A DNA stretch of 64,000 nt from JBHOQS01 sp042408875 (GTDB lineage: Bacteria; Chloroflexota; UBA11872; JBHOQS01): assembly GCA_042408875.1 (NCBI GenBank), contig JBHOQS010000023.1, forward strand, positions 1 through 64,000, written 5' to 3'. Positions 33,625 through 41,601 of this stretch are shown here, piece by piece. Position 1 is the stretch's first letter, and each line of letters starts with the position of its first letter. Below the pieces are notes generated by a model. That model did no database searches. It was not told the origin of the DNA and saw nothing but the letters and a program-made list of their open reading frames with translations. A program made the position numbers and the translations under genes.

Positions 33625-35001
33625 ATGAGGCACCACACTGGCATCGTTCCACCTACGCTGCGCGCTAGCCGGCGTGGCCTGCTGCTGGCAGGCGCGGCGC
33701 TTGCTGCGCCTTCGTTGGTTTCAGCGTGCACGCCACGCGGTGGGAGCGGAGGCGCACCTGTTGAACAGACGCCCCAGCAGGCCGGTCCGGCCAAGATTAG
33801 CTTCTGGATCTGGGGCACTCCGGAGTACAAGGATCGCGCTGAGGCTGTCGCCAGGCAGTTCCAGACGAGGTTTCCGAAGGTCGAGGTCGAGGTGATCCAG
33901 CACAGCGAGGGCTTCCAGGACAAGCTGCTCGCTGCGTTTGTGGGTGGCGCGCCTCCAGACACCTTCGTGCTGGACATGCAGGTGACGCCCGCCTACGGTA
34001 AGCGCGATGTGCTGGTGAACCTGAACGAGCTCCTCAAGTCTGACCGGAGCTTCCCGGTGAACGAACTGAACGAGCTGGCCGTCAGGATCATGAGCTACCA
34101 GGGGGCGCTGCTGGGCCTGCCATCAGAGGCCGGTCCGAACTTGTTCTACTACAACGCCGACGCCTTCCGGAAGGCTGGCCTCAAGACTCCGTATGAGCTC
34201 TGGAAGGCGGATCAGTGGACGTGGGAAGCCTTTGTGCAGGGGCTGAAGGCGGTGACCCGCGTCAGCGCGGCCGGCCAGTTCGAGTTTGCCGGTGCTGCCA
34301 CCGGCCTGCACCGCCTGTGGTTGAACACTAACGGCGGGAAGGAGTTCGACGACTGGCAGAAGCCCACGCGCTGCCTGTACGATACTCCGGAATCCGTCGA
34401 AGCGCTCCAGTTTCTCCAGGACCTGCGCTTCCAGCACAAAGTTACGCCAGTGAACTTCACCGCCGAGATGGGCATGAACGATACGCAGGCGTTCGCGGCC
34501 GGCCGTGTGGCGATGATGGCGCGCTGGACCACGGGCATCGGCGTCTATCGGGACATCAAGGACTTCACGTGGGGCATGGTGCCCTATCCGAAGCGGAAGA
34601 ACTACGCCAACGACCATGCTACGTCCGGCCTGGCTATTGCCAAAGAGACGAAGGCGCGAGCCGCCGCCTGGGAGTGGGTGAAGTTCCACGCCGGTCCAGA
34701 AGGCCAGAAGATTGTGGCCGGCTTCAGCCCGTACTCAGTGTACTTTAACCCCGAGGCGCGCCGGATCGCCGTCGAGAACTGGAAGTCTATCCCCACGCTT
34801 GAGACGCCCACAGTGCCGGAGGAGTTGATCATCGGTGGCAAGTATGGCTTCATCCGGCTGGTGTCGCCCGATGAAAGGCAGATCAACCAGCTTATCAGCG
34901 ATGGCATGCGCGACTTCTGGGCTGGCAAGGAGGGTGCTCGTCAGATGGCCGAGCGCGTGGCGGCCGAGGTGAATGCCTTCCTGAAACAAAATCCGCAGTA
35001 G
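33625..35001 (+). CDS. extracellular solute-binding lipoprotein (family 1), orphan
   Basis: 458 residues. The signal carries a twin Arg (ASRRGLLLAGAALAAPSLVS) with lipobox Cys 35. Mature features are KISFWIWGTPEYKDRAEAVA, the QFQTRFPKVEVEVIQHSEGF ligand-lobe start, GGAPPDTFVLDMQVTPAYGK and a C-terminal WEWVKFHAGPEG. Probably a carbohydrate-binding receptor. AGGAGGAG lies five bases before the ATG at 33625. Like the 30530 gene it lacks adjacent permeases. Sequence identity between the two is not obvious, so they probably serve different solutes. Confidence 0.9.
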   Translation: MRHHTGIVPPTLRASRRGLLLAGAALAAPSLVSACTPRGGSGGAPVEQTPQQAGPAKISFWIWGTPEYKDRAEAVARQFQTRFPKVEVEVIQHSEGFQDKLLAAFVGGAPPDTFVLDMQVTPAYGKRDVLVNLNELLKSDRSFPVNELNELAVRIMSYQGALLGLPSEAGPNLFYYNADAFRKAGLKTPYELWKADQWTWEAFVQGLKAVTRVSAAGQFEFAGAATGLHRLWLNTNGGKEFDDWQKPTRCLYDTPESVEALQFLQDLRFQHKVTPVNFTAEMGMNDTQAFAAGRVAMMARWTTGIGVYRDIKDFTWGMVPYPKRKNYANDHATSGLAIAKETKARAAAWEWVKFHAGPEGQKIVAGFSPYSVYFNPEARRIAVENWKSIPTLETPTVPEELIIGGKYGFIRLVSPDERQINQLISDGMRDFWAGKEGARQMAERVAAEVNAFLKQNPQ

Positions 35002-35040
35002 GTCACAGCAGGCTACAGCAGGCTACAGCAGGCCACGCAG
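35001..35040. repeat. 10-bp tandem repeat, four copies
   Basis: GGCTACAGCA twice perfect (35011-35030), flanked by GGTCACAGCA and GGCCACGCAG. Begins at the stop codon of the upstream gene. Confidence 0.85.
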
Positions 35041-35093
35041 GTTCCTGGCCGCCAGCATGAGCAGGTGTCTCAACAGACAATGGGAGGACGCGT

Positions 35094-35645
35094 GTGAACC
35101 GCGACGAGGCATTGCAGATCATCGATGAACTCAATGTATCACCGAACATTCGCAAGCATCTGCTGGCCAACGAGGCGATCATGCGCGCGCTGGCGCGGCG
35201 TTTCGAACCAGAACGAGAAGAGGCCTACGCCATCGTTGGCCTGCTGCACGACGCCGACTATGAGGCCACCGAGAAGAACCTGGAGCAGCACACGCTCGTC
35301 ACCAAGCGTATGCTCGAGGAGCGCAGCGCCGAGCCGGCTATCATCGAGGCGATCCTCGGCCATGCCGATAAAGTGCCGCGCACCTCGACAATGGCGAAGG
35401 CGCTCTACGCCTGCGATAACCTGGCGGGCCTGATCACCGCTGCGGCGCTGGTGCGGCCGGACAAGAAGCTGGCCGGCCTCACGGTCGACTCCGTGCTGAA
35501 GCGCTTTAAAGAGCCGTCCTTTGCTCGGGGCGCCCGCCGCGACGAAATCCTGACCTGCGAGAGCGAGCTCGGCATTCCCTTGCGGGAGTTCGTCGAGATC
35601 GGGCTTGAGGCGATGAAATCGATCAGCGACGAACTCGGCCTGTGA
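35094..35645 (+). CDS. HD-domain (HDIG-type) hydrolase-like protein
   Basis: 183 residues, GTG start with GGGAGG upstream. HD features: NIRKHLLANEAIMRALARRF, GLLHDADYEAT (H and D metal ligands), EQHTLVTKRML, ILGHADKVPR, and an aspartate in KALYACDNLAGLITAAALVR. These small HDIG proteins are predicted metal-dependent phosphohydrolases; the substrate is unknown. It lies between an orphan binding protein and a MutY-like gene, which gives no further clue. Confidence 0.85.
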   Translation: MNRDEALQIIDELNVSPNIRKHLLANEAIMRALARRFEPEREEAYAIVGLLHDADYEATEKNLEQHTLVTKRMLEERSAEPAIIEAILGHADKVPRTSTMAKALYACDNLAGLITAAALVRPDKKLAGLTVDSVLKRFKEPSFARGARRDEILTCESELGIPLREFVEIGLEAMKSISDELGL

Positions 35646-35699
35646 GTATGCTTTTGAGTCCCCTCTGAACGTCAATGGCCGTGCGACCAGTTCGATCCC

Positions 35700-36764
35700 A
35701 TGTCTCCCCAATCCCGGGCTGCCATGGTTGACGGCGAGCTGCGGATGCCTGCCCGTGCTGACCCACCCGGCGGCGTAGCAGTCGCAGTGCCCGATGAGAT
35801 AGTCGCACGTGTGCAGCGGTTGCTGCTGGACTGGTACGCTGCTGAACAGCGGGACCTGCCCTGGCGGCACACCCGTGACCCGTATCGCATCCTCGTCGCT
35901 GAGATCATGCTCCAGCAGACGCAGGTGTCGCGGGTGCTGCCGAAGTACGCCGAGTTCCTGGCGCGCTTTCCGACGCTGGAGGCTCTGGCCCAGGCTGAGC
36001 GCGCTGAAGTGGTGCGGGCATGGGAGACGCTGGGCTACAACCGCCGCGCCGTGCACCTGCATGCGCTGGCGCAGCACGTCCAGCAGGCGCTCGGCGGTGC
36101 GCTGCCGCGCACGGCTGGCGAGCTTCGCCGGCTGCCCGGCATTGGCCCCTATACCGCCGCAGCAGTGGCCTGCTTCGCCTTCGGTGAGCAGGTTGCTGCC
36201 GTGGATACGAATGCGCGCCGGGTGCTGGGCCGTATCTTCCTAGGGCAAGCAGACGGGCTGCCTACGGAAGCGACAGCCCGCGCCCTGGCGCAGCAGGTGC
36301 TGCCTCCAGGGGAAGCGTATAGCTGGAACCAGGCCATCATGGACCTGGGCGCGACCATCTGCACGGCGAGGCGGCCGGCCTGCTCCCGCTGTCCGGTGGC
36401 TGAGCTGTGCGCGGCACGGCCGCGCTTTGCGCAGGCGTTGCTTCCCTCGTTTCCTGGCCCGCGCCGCACACAGCAAGAGCGTTTCGAGGGCTCGACCAGG
36501 TTCTACCGCGGCCGCATCATCCAGGTGCTGCGCCAGCTCCCGCCTGGTCAGTCGATCTCACTAGAGGAACTCGGCCGGCGCATCCGCCAGGACTTCGCAC
36601 CCGACGACCTCGCCTGGTTGGAGGGCCTGCTCAGGAGGCTGGAGCGCGACGGCCTTCTCATGATCGAACGTCCCAGGCAGGTTGCAGAACACCCCGCCCG
36701 GTATACCGGCGTGCCTGCGGATGAGCCAGCCGGCGGCAGCGGCTCTCGCGTGCGCCTGGCATAG
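35700..36764 (+). CDS. mutY: A/G-specific adenine glycosylase-like protein (MutY), no NUDIX-like tail
   Basis: 354 residues. The HhH-GPD core (about 35-240) has the catalytic Glu 68 in AEIMLQQTQV, the hairpin LPGIGPYTAAAVACFAFG with the MutY-type Tyr 151, Asp 169 in VDTNARR, and a [4Fe-4S] loop at Cys 221, 228, 231 and 237. It removes adenine opposite 8-oxoguanine. MutY usually ends in a NUDIX-like 8-oxoG reader; here the C-terminal 80 residues instead look like a winged helix (SISLEELGRRIRQDFAPDDL). The start is uncertain: no ribosome site precedes 35700, and the first 30 residues are unlike the family. Confidence 0.88.
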   Translation: MSPQSRAAMVDGELRMPARADPPGGVAVAVPDEIVARVQRLLLDWYAAEQRDLPWRHTRDPYRILVAEIMLQQTQVSRVLPKYAEFLARFPTLEALAQAERAEVVRAWETLGYNRRAVHLHALAQHVQQALGGALPRTAGELRRLPGIGPYTAAAVACFAFGEQVAAVDTNARRVLGRIFLGQADGLPTEATARALAQQVLPPGEAYSWNQAIMDLGATICTARRPACSRCPVAELCAARPRFAQALLPSFPGPRRTQQERFEGSTRFYRGRIIQVLRQLPPGQSISLEELGRRIRQDFAPDDLAWLEGLLRRLERDGLLMIERPRQVAEHPARYTGVPADEPAGGSGSRVRLA

Positions 36765-36828
36765 CTCCCGGCCTCTACCTGAGACCCAGTGGGATACCGC
36801 AGGTAGCTCGCGGGTGCACCGGCGTGCG

Positions 36829-37170
36829 TTAGCCGGGCGGCCAGGCCATCGGCCGCCCGCCCAGTAGATGCAGGTGCAGGTGATCGACCGACTGGCCAGC
36901 ATGTGGACCGTTGTTGATCACCAGGCGAAAGCCACTCTCTGCGACGTTCTCCTGCGCCGCTACCCGAGAGGCAACTTCGAACATGCGCGCTAGCATTGGC
37001 CCGTGCTCTGCGCGCAGCTCGCGGACCGATGCGATATGCTCGTTCGGGACGATCAGCACGTGTACCGGCGCCTTGGGATTGATGTCGCGAAAGGCCGTCA
37101 CCAGCTCATCCTTGTAGACGATCGTGGCCGGAACCTCACCACGCACGATGCTGCAAAAGATACACGCCAT
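36829..37170 (-). CDS. HIT-family nucleoside phosphoramidase (HinT-like)
   Basis: 113 residues: MACIFCSIVRGEVPATIVYK is the typical HinT opening, PVHVLIVPNEHIASV follows, and the triad HLHLHLLGG has His 97, 99 and 101. HinT enzymes cleave AMP-lysine and other nucleoside phosphoramidates. The ATG at 37170 has AGGAGGG seven bases upstream; a longer ORF to 37281 is rejected. It is downstream of mtaB on the same strand (91-bp gap) and distinct from the larger HIT protein at 4940. Confidence 0.93.
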   Translation of the reverse strand: MACIFCSIVRGEVPATIVYKDELVTAFRDINPKAPVHVLIVPNEHIASVRELRAEHGPMLARMFEVASRVAAQENVAESGFRLVINNGPHAGQSVDHLHLHLLGGRPMAWPPG

Positions 37171-37261
37171 CGCCGATCCCTCCTGCGTGGACATGCGGAG
37201 TGCTTCGCAGGCACGATAGCAAGAGGCTGGCCGCCACGCAAGAGCGTAAGGCGCCCTGCCC

Positions 37262-38710
37262 CTACGCGCTGTCAGGTGCAAGCTCGCCCCGCACGCCCTC
37301 GCGCTCGAGAGCGACGAGCCGCACCGGCCGGATTACATTGAACAGCGGCTCGTCGCTCTCGACATATATCCGGATGTAGGTGTCCGTCACCCCTTCCCAG
37401 GTAGTAGCGCCGCTGCGCTGTTCGAAGAGCACGAGCTGCACGCTGCCGAGCTGCGAGCGCAGGTAGCGCTCCCGCAGGCGCACCTTCAGTTCAAGGAGCT
37501 CATGGCTGCGGCGGCGCTTCTCACCGTCAGGCACCTGCTCCGGCGAGAGCGCCGCGGCGGTGCCGCGACGGGGAGAGTAGGGGAACACATGGAGGTCGGC
37601 CAATGCCAGCTCCTCGACCAGCGCAAGCGTCCGGCGGTGATCCTCGGGCGTCTCGCCGGGGAACCCGGCAATCACATCGGCGGCAACGGCCACGTCCGGC
37701 GCAGCCCGGCGAGCTGTTTCCACGATCGTGCAGTAGTCCGCGACCGTGTGCCGCCGGCGCATCAGGGCCAGGATACGGTCGCTACCGCTTTGCAGCGGCA
37801 GGTGCAGGTGCCGGCACACCCGTGGATGGCCAAGCAGCTCGGCAACCCGCAGATCGAACCCCATGGGGTTGATCGAGGAAAGCCGCACCCGCGGCACCTC
37901 GGTTTCTTCAAGGATCCGGCAGATGAGGTCCGCCAGCGCGCTGGGTCCATGGCGGTGGGGCGCCCAGTCACGGCCGTAGTCACCCAGGCTCACTCCAGTG
38001 AGCACGACCTCCTGCACGCCTTCAGCCACGAGCTGTCTGATCTCCTCCAACACCTGCTCAACCGGCTTACTGACCGCGCGGCCGCGAGCTCGCGGCACGA
38101 TACAGAAGGCGCAAGCGCGGTCACAGCCATCCTGCACCTTCACCAAGGCCCGCGTGCGCAGGAAGGGCGGTCGCGGGATAGTGAGGTTGAGCAGCGCGGT
38201 AAGCTGGTCTGGCTCAGGTGGAAGCGTGTCGCTGGCCAGTGCGTCGGGCAGCAGCTCTGGTGGCGCGCCAGCCAGGGCCTGCTCAACCAGCTCGAACACG
38301 CGTTCCCGGTCGCGGCGCGGCACGATGATCGTTCGTGCGCCATCTTCCTCGCAGTCGGCCACCAGCGCAGCCAGCTCGCCCCGGCGCTCCGGGCGGTGGA
38401 GCATCTCGGCGTAGCACCCCATCAGCACCACGATCCCGCCTGGACGGGCGCGCGCTGCGCGGCGCAACATCTGGCGGGACTTCTTGTCAGCCACATGCGT
38501 CACCGTACAGCTGTTGACGATGACCACGTCAGCCGGGCTGCCTTCAGGGAGCACGCGGTAGCCGGCGCGATGAAACTGCGCCGCCAGCGCATCGCTCTCG
38601 CTCTGGTTCACGCGGCAGCCGAGCGTGGTGATGCTGATCGTCGGAGCGCGCAAGGCAGGGAACGGGACCGCGCTTGTGGCTGGCGCGTCGGTGAGCAGGA
38701 CATGCTTCAT
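37262..38710 (-). CDS. mtaB: tRNA (t6A37) methylthiotransferase MtaB
   Basis: 482-residue radical SAM enzyme adding a methylthio group to t6A at position 37 of tRNAs reading ANN codons. The N-terminal MTTase domain has TLGCRVNQSESDAL (Cys 32), VIVNSCTVTHVADKKSRQ (Cys 68) and VVLMGCYAE (Cys 99). The radical SAM cluster is CDRACAFC (Cys 196, 200, 203), then VLTGVSLGDYGRDW and LHLPLQSGSDRILALMRR. A C-terminal TRAM-like domain is present (GVTDTYIRIYVES). TLGCRVNQ-type entry separates MtaB from MiaB and RimO. The N-terminal 20 residues are extra. Confidence 0.93.
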   Translation of the reverse strand: MKHVLLTDAPATSAVPFPALRAPTISITTLGCRVNQSESDALAAQFHRAGYRVLPEGSPADVVIVNSCTVTHVADKKSRQMLRRAARARPGGIVVLMGCYAEMLHRPERRGELAALVADCEEDGARTIIVPRRDRERVFELVEQALAGAPPELLPDALASDTLPPEPDQLTALLNLTIPRPPFLRTRALVKVQDGCDRACAFCIVPRARGRAVSKPVEQVLEEIRQLVAEGVQEVVLTGVSLGDYGRDWAPHRHGPSALADLICRILEETEVPRVRLSSINPMGFDLRVAELLGHPRVCRHLHLPLQSGSDRILALMRRRHTVADYCTIVETARRAAPDVAVAADVIAGFPGETPEDHRRTLALVEELALADLHVFPYSPRRGTAAALSPEQVPDGEKRRRSHELLELKVRLRERYLRSQLGSVQLVLFEQRSGATTWEGVTDTYIRIYVESDEPLFNVIRPVRLVALEREGVRGELAPDSA

Positions 38711-38765
38711 ACAAGTATGCTAGCGCGCCCGACCGCGGCCGCGCAAGCCGGCGCTGTCATCTTGG

Positions 38766-38978
38766 TCAAGCGCGCCAGCGCACGCTGTACTCCACTGCCA
38801 GCTGGCGAAGGGCCTGCCTCAAGGTGTCACGCGGCACAGGAGGGCGCAAGATGAGGAGCCGCGCTGCTCCATCATCTGCGTCCGTACATGGGGGAGTGCT
38901 CCCGAGCCCGACGCCGGCTTCGCTGCTCGGCGCGTCTCTCTGCGCGGCGGTGTATGGCCCCATCGCCATGGCTTCCAT
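38766..38978 (-). CDS. small hypothetical protein
   Basis: 70 residues, MEAMAMGPYTAAQRD at the N-terminus and LRQALRQLAVEYSVRWRA at the end. Supported mainly by an excellent AGGAGGA site seven bases before the ATG at 38978. No family recognised. It lies 55 bp upstream of mtaB on the same strand and could be its operon partner. Confidence 0.55.
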   Translation of the reverse strand: MEAMAMGPYTAAQRDAPSSEAGVGLGSTPPCTDADDGAARLLILRPPVPRDTLRQALRQLAVEYSVRWRA

Positions 38979-39328
38979 ACGAGTTCCTCCTCGGTGGGCT
39001 GTCGCACTCTCGAGCTGTACCCTGTTTCGGAGTGTACGCACAAGGTCTGCCGCAGTCTACGGCCTGCACGTCCAACTCCGGGCAGGCAGTGGCTTGTGCG
39101 TGGAGCACAAATCCCTGCCGTGGGGCGCCCCGGCCTCGACCGGCATCCTGCTGGTGGGGCAGCGCTTGCAGCAACCCCGACGTGGCATCCGGTGCACCGG
39201 GTGAGTCGCATGAATCCGCGGCAATGGCTGCGCGGTGGCCGTCCGGCGCAGCACAGCTCTACCCGCCCGCAGCCGGCCACCGGGCCGGCTCCCAGCGCCG
39301 GCGACGTGTCAGGGCACCAGGCAGCCCG
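38979..39328. other. 350-bp spacer without convincing gene
   Basis: Several overlapping ORFs cross it on both strands, but none has a ribosome site or protein-like composition. I see no repeat or strong hairpin. Confidence 0.4.
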
Positions 39329-39559
39329 CTATCGGCGGGTGAGGAAGTCGGCCACCTGGTTGACCAGGCTCTCGATGCCAGGGCCGGCCAGCGTGAGAAT
39401 GGCAATCGTCGCGACGGCCAATAGCAAGATGACGAGAGCGAACTCAAGCAGGCCTTGCCCGGCCTCGGCGCGCCGCCCGTCGTTGGCACAACCCTGGCGG
39501 AGGAAAGACCGCCACACCGCCAGGACCTCAGGCCACACGAAGGACAGCAGCCTGGACAC
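39329..39559 (-). CDS. Flp/Tad-type pilin-like small membrane protein
   Basis: 76 residues. AEAGQGLLEFALVILLLAVA contains the G-Q-x-L-x-E-F-A-L pattern of Flp/TadE-like pilins, with the glutamate five residues after a processing-site glycine. The helix continues to ILTLAGPGIESLVNQVADFL. Flp pilins are cleaved by a prepilin peptidase and assembled by Tad machinery; no tad genes lie in this window. The 30-residue leader is longer than usual. Confidence 0.75.
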   Translation of the reverse strand: MSRLLSFVWPEVLAVWRSFLRQGCANDGRRAEAGQGLLEFALVILLLAVATIAILTLAGPGIESLVNQVADFLTRR

Positions 39560-39760
39560 AGCCCGATCTCCTCATTTCTTCTCTCGTTTGCCGTAGTGAG
39601 AAAATGCTCCGGCTCCGGCCCGGTGTTGTGCGGTCGATCAGCTTTATCCTACGACTGCGCTCCAGGCGCGCGCAAGACGCTACAGCGGCACCAGCGCGCC
39701 ATCGCTCCAGGCCGTCGTGAGAGGGCGGCGGCCGGCAGTCAGGCTGGCCGGCTTTCTTTC

Positions 39761-40156
39761 CTATCCTTCCGGCGGGATCGTCCAGGGCCGGTCGTTCGGT
39801 GCCACAATGGCAAGGCGAATGCTCGGCCGGTCTCCGACCACCTCGAGCTCGTGGTAAACACCGCGGGGCACAAACACGTAGTCTCCCGGTCCGGCACGCA
39901 CCGGCTGGCGGCCGTCCACCCGGAACTCCACCTCGCCTTCGACAATCACCCAGGCCTCGTCAGACTGCGGATGATGATGCCGTTTGGAGACCGCGCCGGG
40001 CGCAGCGCAGATCATGTTAATGCGCAGGTCAGGGGTAGCCACAAGGTACTCGCTCCACCGAGCCCCCTGGGCGGTGTGCCGCGCCTTGATCTCGTCCAGC
40101 CGCATCACGAATTCGTTCGCACCGACCTGACTGGTATCGCGTGCTGCCTCTGCCAT
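39761..40156 (-). CDS. cupin-domain protein
   Basis: 131 residues, start MAEAARDTSQ at 40156 with GGAGG upstream. Cupin motif 1 is seen as HHHPQSDEAWVIVEGEVEF (metal ligands His, His and Glu), and motif 2 as GDYVFVPRGVYHELEVVGD. A single small cupin barrel binds a metal and usually a small carboxylate or sugar; no substrate can be assigned. Runs on the minus strand between the pilin-like gene and the broken HEAT-type gene. Confidence 0.88.
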   Translation of the reverse strand: MAEAARDTSQVGANEFVMRLDEIKARHTAQGARWSEYLVATPDLRINMICAAPGAVSKRHHHPQSDEAWVIVEGEVEFRVDGRQPVRAGPGDYVFVPRGVYHELEVVGDRPSIRLAIVAPNDRPWTIPPEG

Positions 40157-40184
40157 CCCTGATCCTCCACGTGGCTCGTCTACG

Positions 40185-40472
40185 CTAATCGGCAGATGCT
40201 GCCACCTCTGTGGCCTTCCCGCCACCGGACAGGTTGCGCGCCGGCCCGGCGCTCCCGGAATGGCATACCCGGCGCAGAGGTGCGCCAGGACAGCAGTCGG
40301 GGGTCACAGCCGGCCGCGCCGGCGATGCCATAGAAGACCACGTACCTTCAGTGTCACGCAGGCCCCAGTCGTCGCGCCACAGGAAGTTGGCCAGGCTGAT
40401 GTTCTCGTTATCGTACCAGCGCAGCAGCACCAGGCTCTGCGCCCCCGCGCCGTCGATCATGCCGGCGACCAC
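40185..40472 (-). pseudogene. out-of-frame continuation of the HEAT-type gene
   Basis: The minus-strand frame shifted relative to the upstream gene encodes VVAGMIDGAGAQSLVLLRWY and DNENISLANFLWRDDWGLRD, which looks like genuine protein sequence and has no start signal of its own beyond a GTG in the duplication. It most likely was the C-terminal part of the gene at 40457-40888, cut off by a frameshift at the 24-bp duplication. After about codon 45 the sequence loses protein-like character. Confidence 0.55.
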
Positions 40473-40888
40473 CCGATACCCCGCCGGTCCTGCTGTCCGA
40501 TACCCCGCCGGTCCTCCTGAAGGACATAGAACGTCGCCTCTGGGTCCTGCAAGTGCTCGATCACCACGTTGCGGTCAACCGTCTGGCCGAGCTTCTGGAG
40601 CGCGCCGAACGCTTCCATCTTACCCAGATCGGGGATTTGCGGATCCTCGATGGCGCGGCGCAAGACGGGAACGTCTTCCTCGCGGACGAGCTCAAGCAGC
40701 GCAGCACGCATACTCCGGCGGACTGTACGCTGGGGAGCCGCGGCGCGGGTCAGGAGCAGGGGTAAGGCAACGTCCCACAGGGACCTTAGGCGCTTGAGGA
40801 TCCGGGCGGCCTCGGCCGCGGTGAGGACCGGACGCTCGAGCTGTTGCAGGAGGGCAAGCGCTCTCCCCTCATCTTGTACTGAGGGCAT
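40457..40888 (-). CDS. HEAT-repeat-like protein, probably truncated by frameshift
   Basis: 143 residues of alpha-helical repeats (AARILKRLRSLWDVALPLLL; MRAALLELVREEDVPVLRRA; KMEAFGALQKLGQTVDRNVV). The end is QEDRRGIGQQDRRGIGWSPA, where QDRRGIG is repeated because of a DNA duplication at 40474-40515. The reading frame that would continue the protein is open in another frame (40185-40472). Function is unknown; HEAT proteins usually mediate protein contacts. Confidence 0.65.
   Translation of the reverse strand: MPSVQDEGRALALLQQLERPVLTAAEAARILKRLRSLWDVALPLLLTRAAAPQRTVRRSMRAALLELVREEDVPVLRRAIEDPQIPDLGKMEAFGALQKLGQTVDRNVVIEHLQDPEATFYVLQEDRRGIGQQDRRGIGWSPA
40474..40515. repeat. 24-bp imperfect tandem duplication inside a coding region
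   Basis: CGATACCCCGCCGGTCCT begins at 40474 and again at 40498, 24 bp apart; 18 bases are identical. It lies at the suspected frameshift of the HEAT-type gene. Confidence 0.9.
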
Positions 40889-40957
40889 GGGCCTGCTCGT
40901 CTGTCACGCGGGCGGTACACGGCGGTGCACTACCCACTACCACCCGCCGTTCCGGGG

Positions 40958-41257
40958 TCAACGATCTCGGGCGCTCATTTCCACGCCGCGCTGGAGGCGC
41001 TGGCGCAGCGCATGAAGTACCCACTTCAGCCAGCGCACCGTGCGATCGCCACGCTCGAAGGGCGGGAGGAGAAGCTCTGCCTGGGCGAGCAAGGCTTCCG
41101 CCGTGCGGGTTAGTACGTAGGCACGCTGCGCTGGCGGAAGCGGTGCGGCATCCGCCAGGCCAGTCATAACTGTCTCAGCCAGGCTGTCTGCGAGCAGGTC
41201 GAGCTCTCGCACCCGCTCTTCAGCTGGGGAGCGATCGCCCTCAGCGCGTTCGAACAT
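40958..41257 (-). CDS. hypothetical helical protein
   Basis: 99 residues, mainly helix: ERVRELDLLADSLAETVMTG, PAQRAYVLTRTAEALLAQAE and VRWLKWVLHALRQRLQRGVE. GAGGTAG stands about ten bases before the ATG. No family recognised. Same strand as, and upstream of, the HEAT-type gene. Confidence 0.55.
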   Translation of the reverse strand: MFERAEGDRSPAEERVRELDLLADSLAETVMTGLADAAPLPPAQRAYVLTRTAEALLAQAELLLPPFERGDRTVRWLKWVLHALRQRLQRGVEMSARDR

Positions 41258-41601
41258 TGGAGCCGCTACCTCGCTGTGCGGCGCCCGAGTCTCAACGGCA
41301 CTCTAGTATAAATGGCTGGGACCGCTGCGGCAAGTGCTCAGGCTGGTCCGCCTGGTCTGTGTAGAGTGCTTCCTTTCGTCACCTCGCTGGCCATGCGTGC
41401 CGGGCCCAGTTTCCCTGGGCCCGGCCGGTGCGTGCTGCGCGATTTCAATTCCTGTAGCGATGCTGGTATCCTTATGGTGGCCGCGATCGTGAAGTTAATC
41501 ACATACATACCCGAGATCCCTGCTCCTGGTATGCTGTGCTCGGCTTGTGATGAGCCGGGCAGCATGCCCGTCGAGGGACGTGGCCGGAGTGTTGACACAC
41601 C
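41258..41601. other. sdhA upstream region
   Basis: 344 bp with a perfect hairpin (41399-41425) and no gene. In particular, I find no hydrophobic SdhC/SdhD-like ORF here. Confidence 0.55.
41399..41425. terminator. perfect GC-rich hairpin upstream of sdhA
   Basis: GCCGGGCCCAG and CTGGGCCCGGC, 11-bp stem, 5-nt loop. Could end transcription from either side or lie in the sdhA leader. Confidence 0.6.

Noticed and set aside
38994..39596. plus-strand 200-codon ORF
   Set aside because: Overlaps the pilin-like gene antisense and lacks protein-like features.
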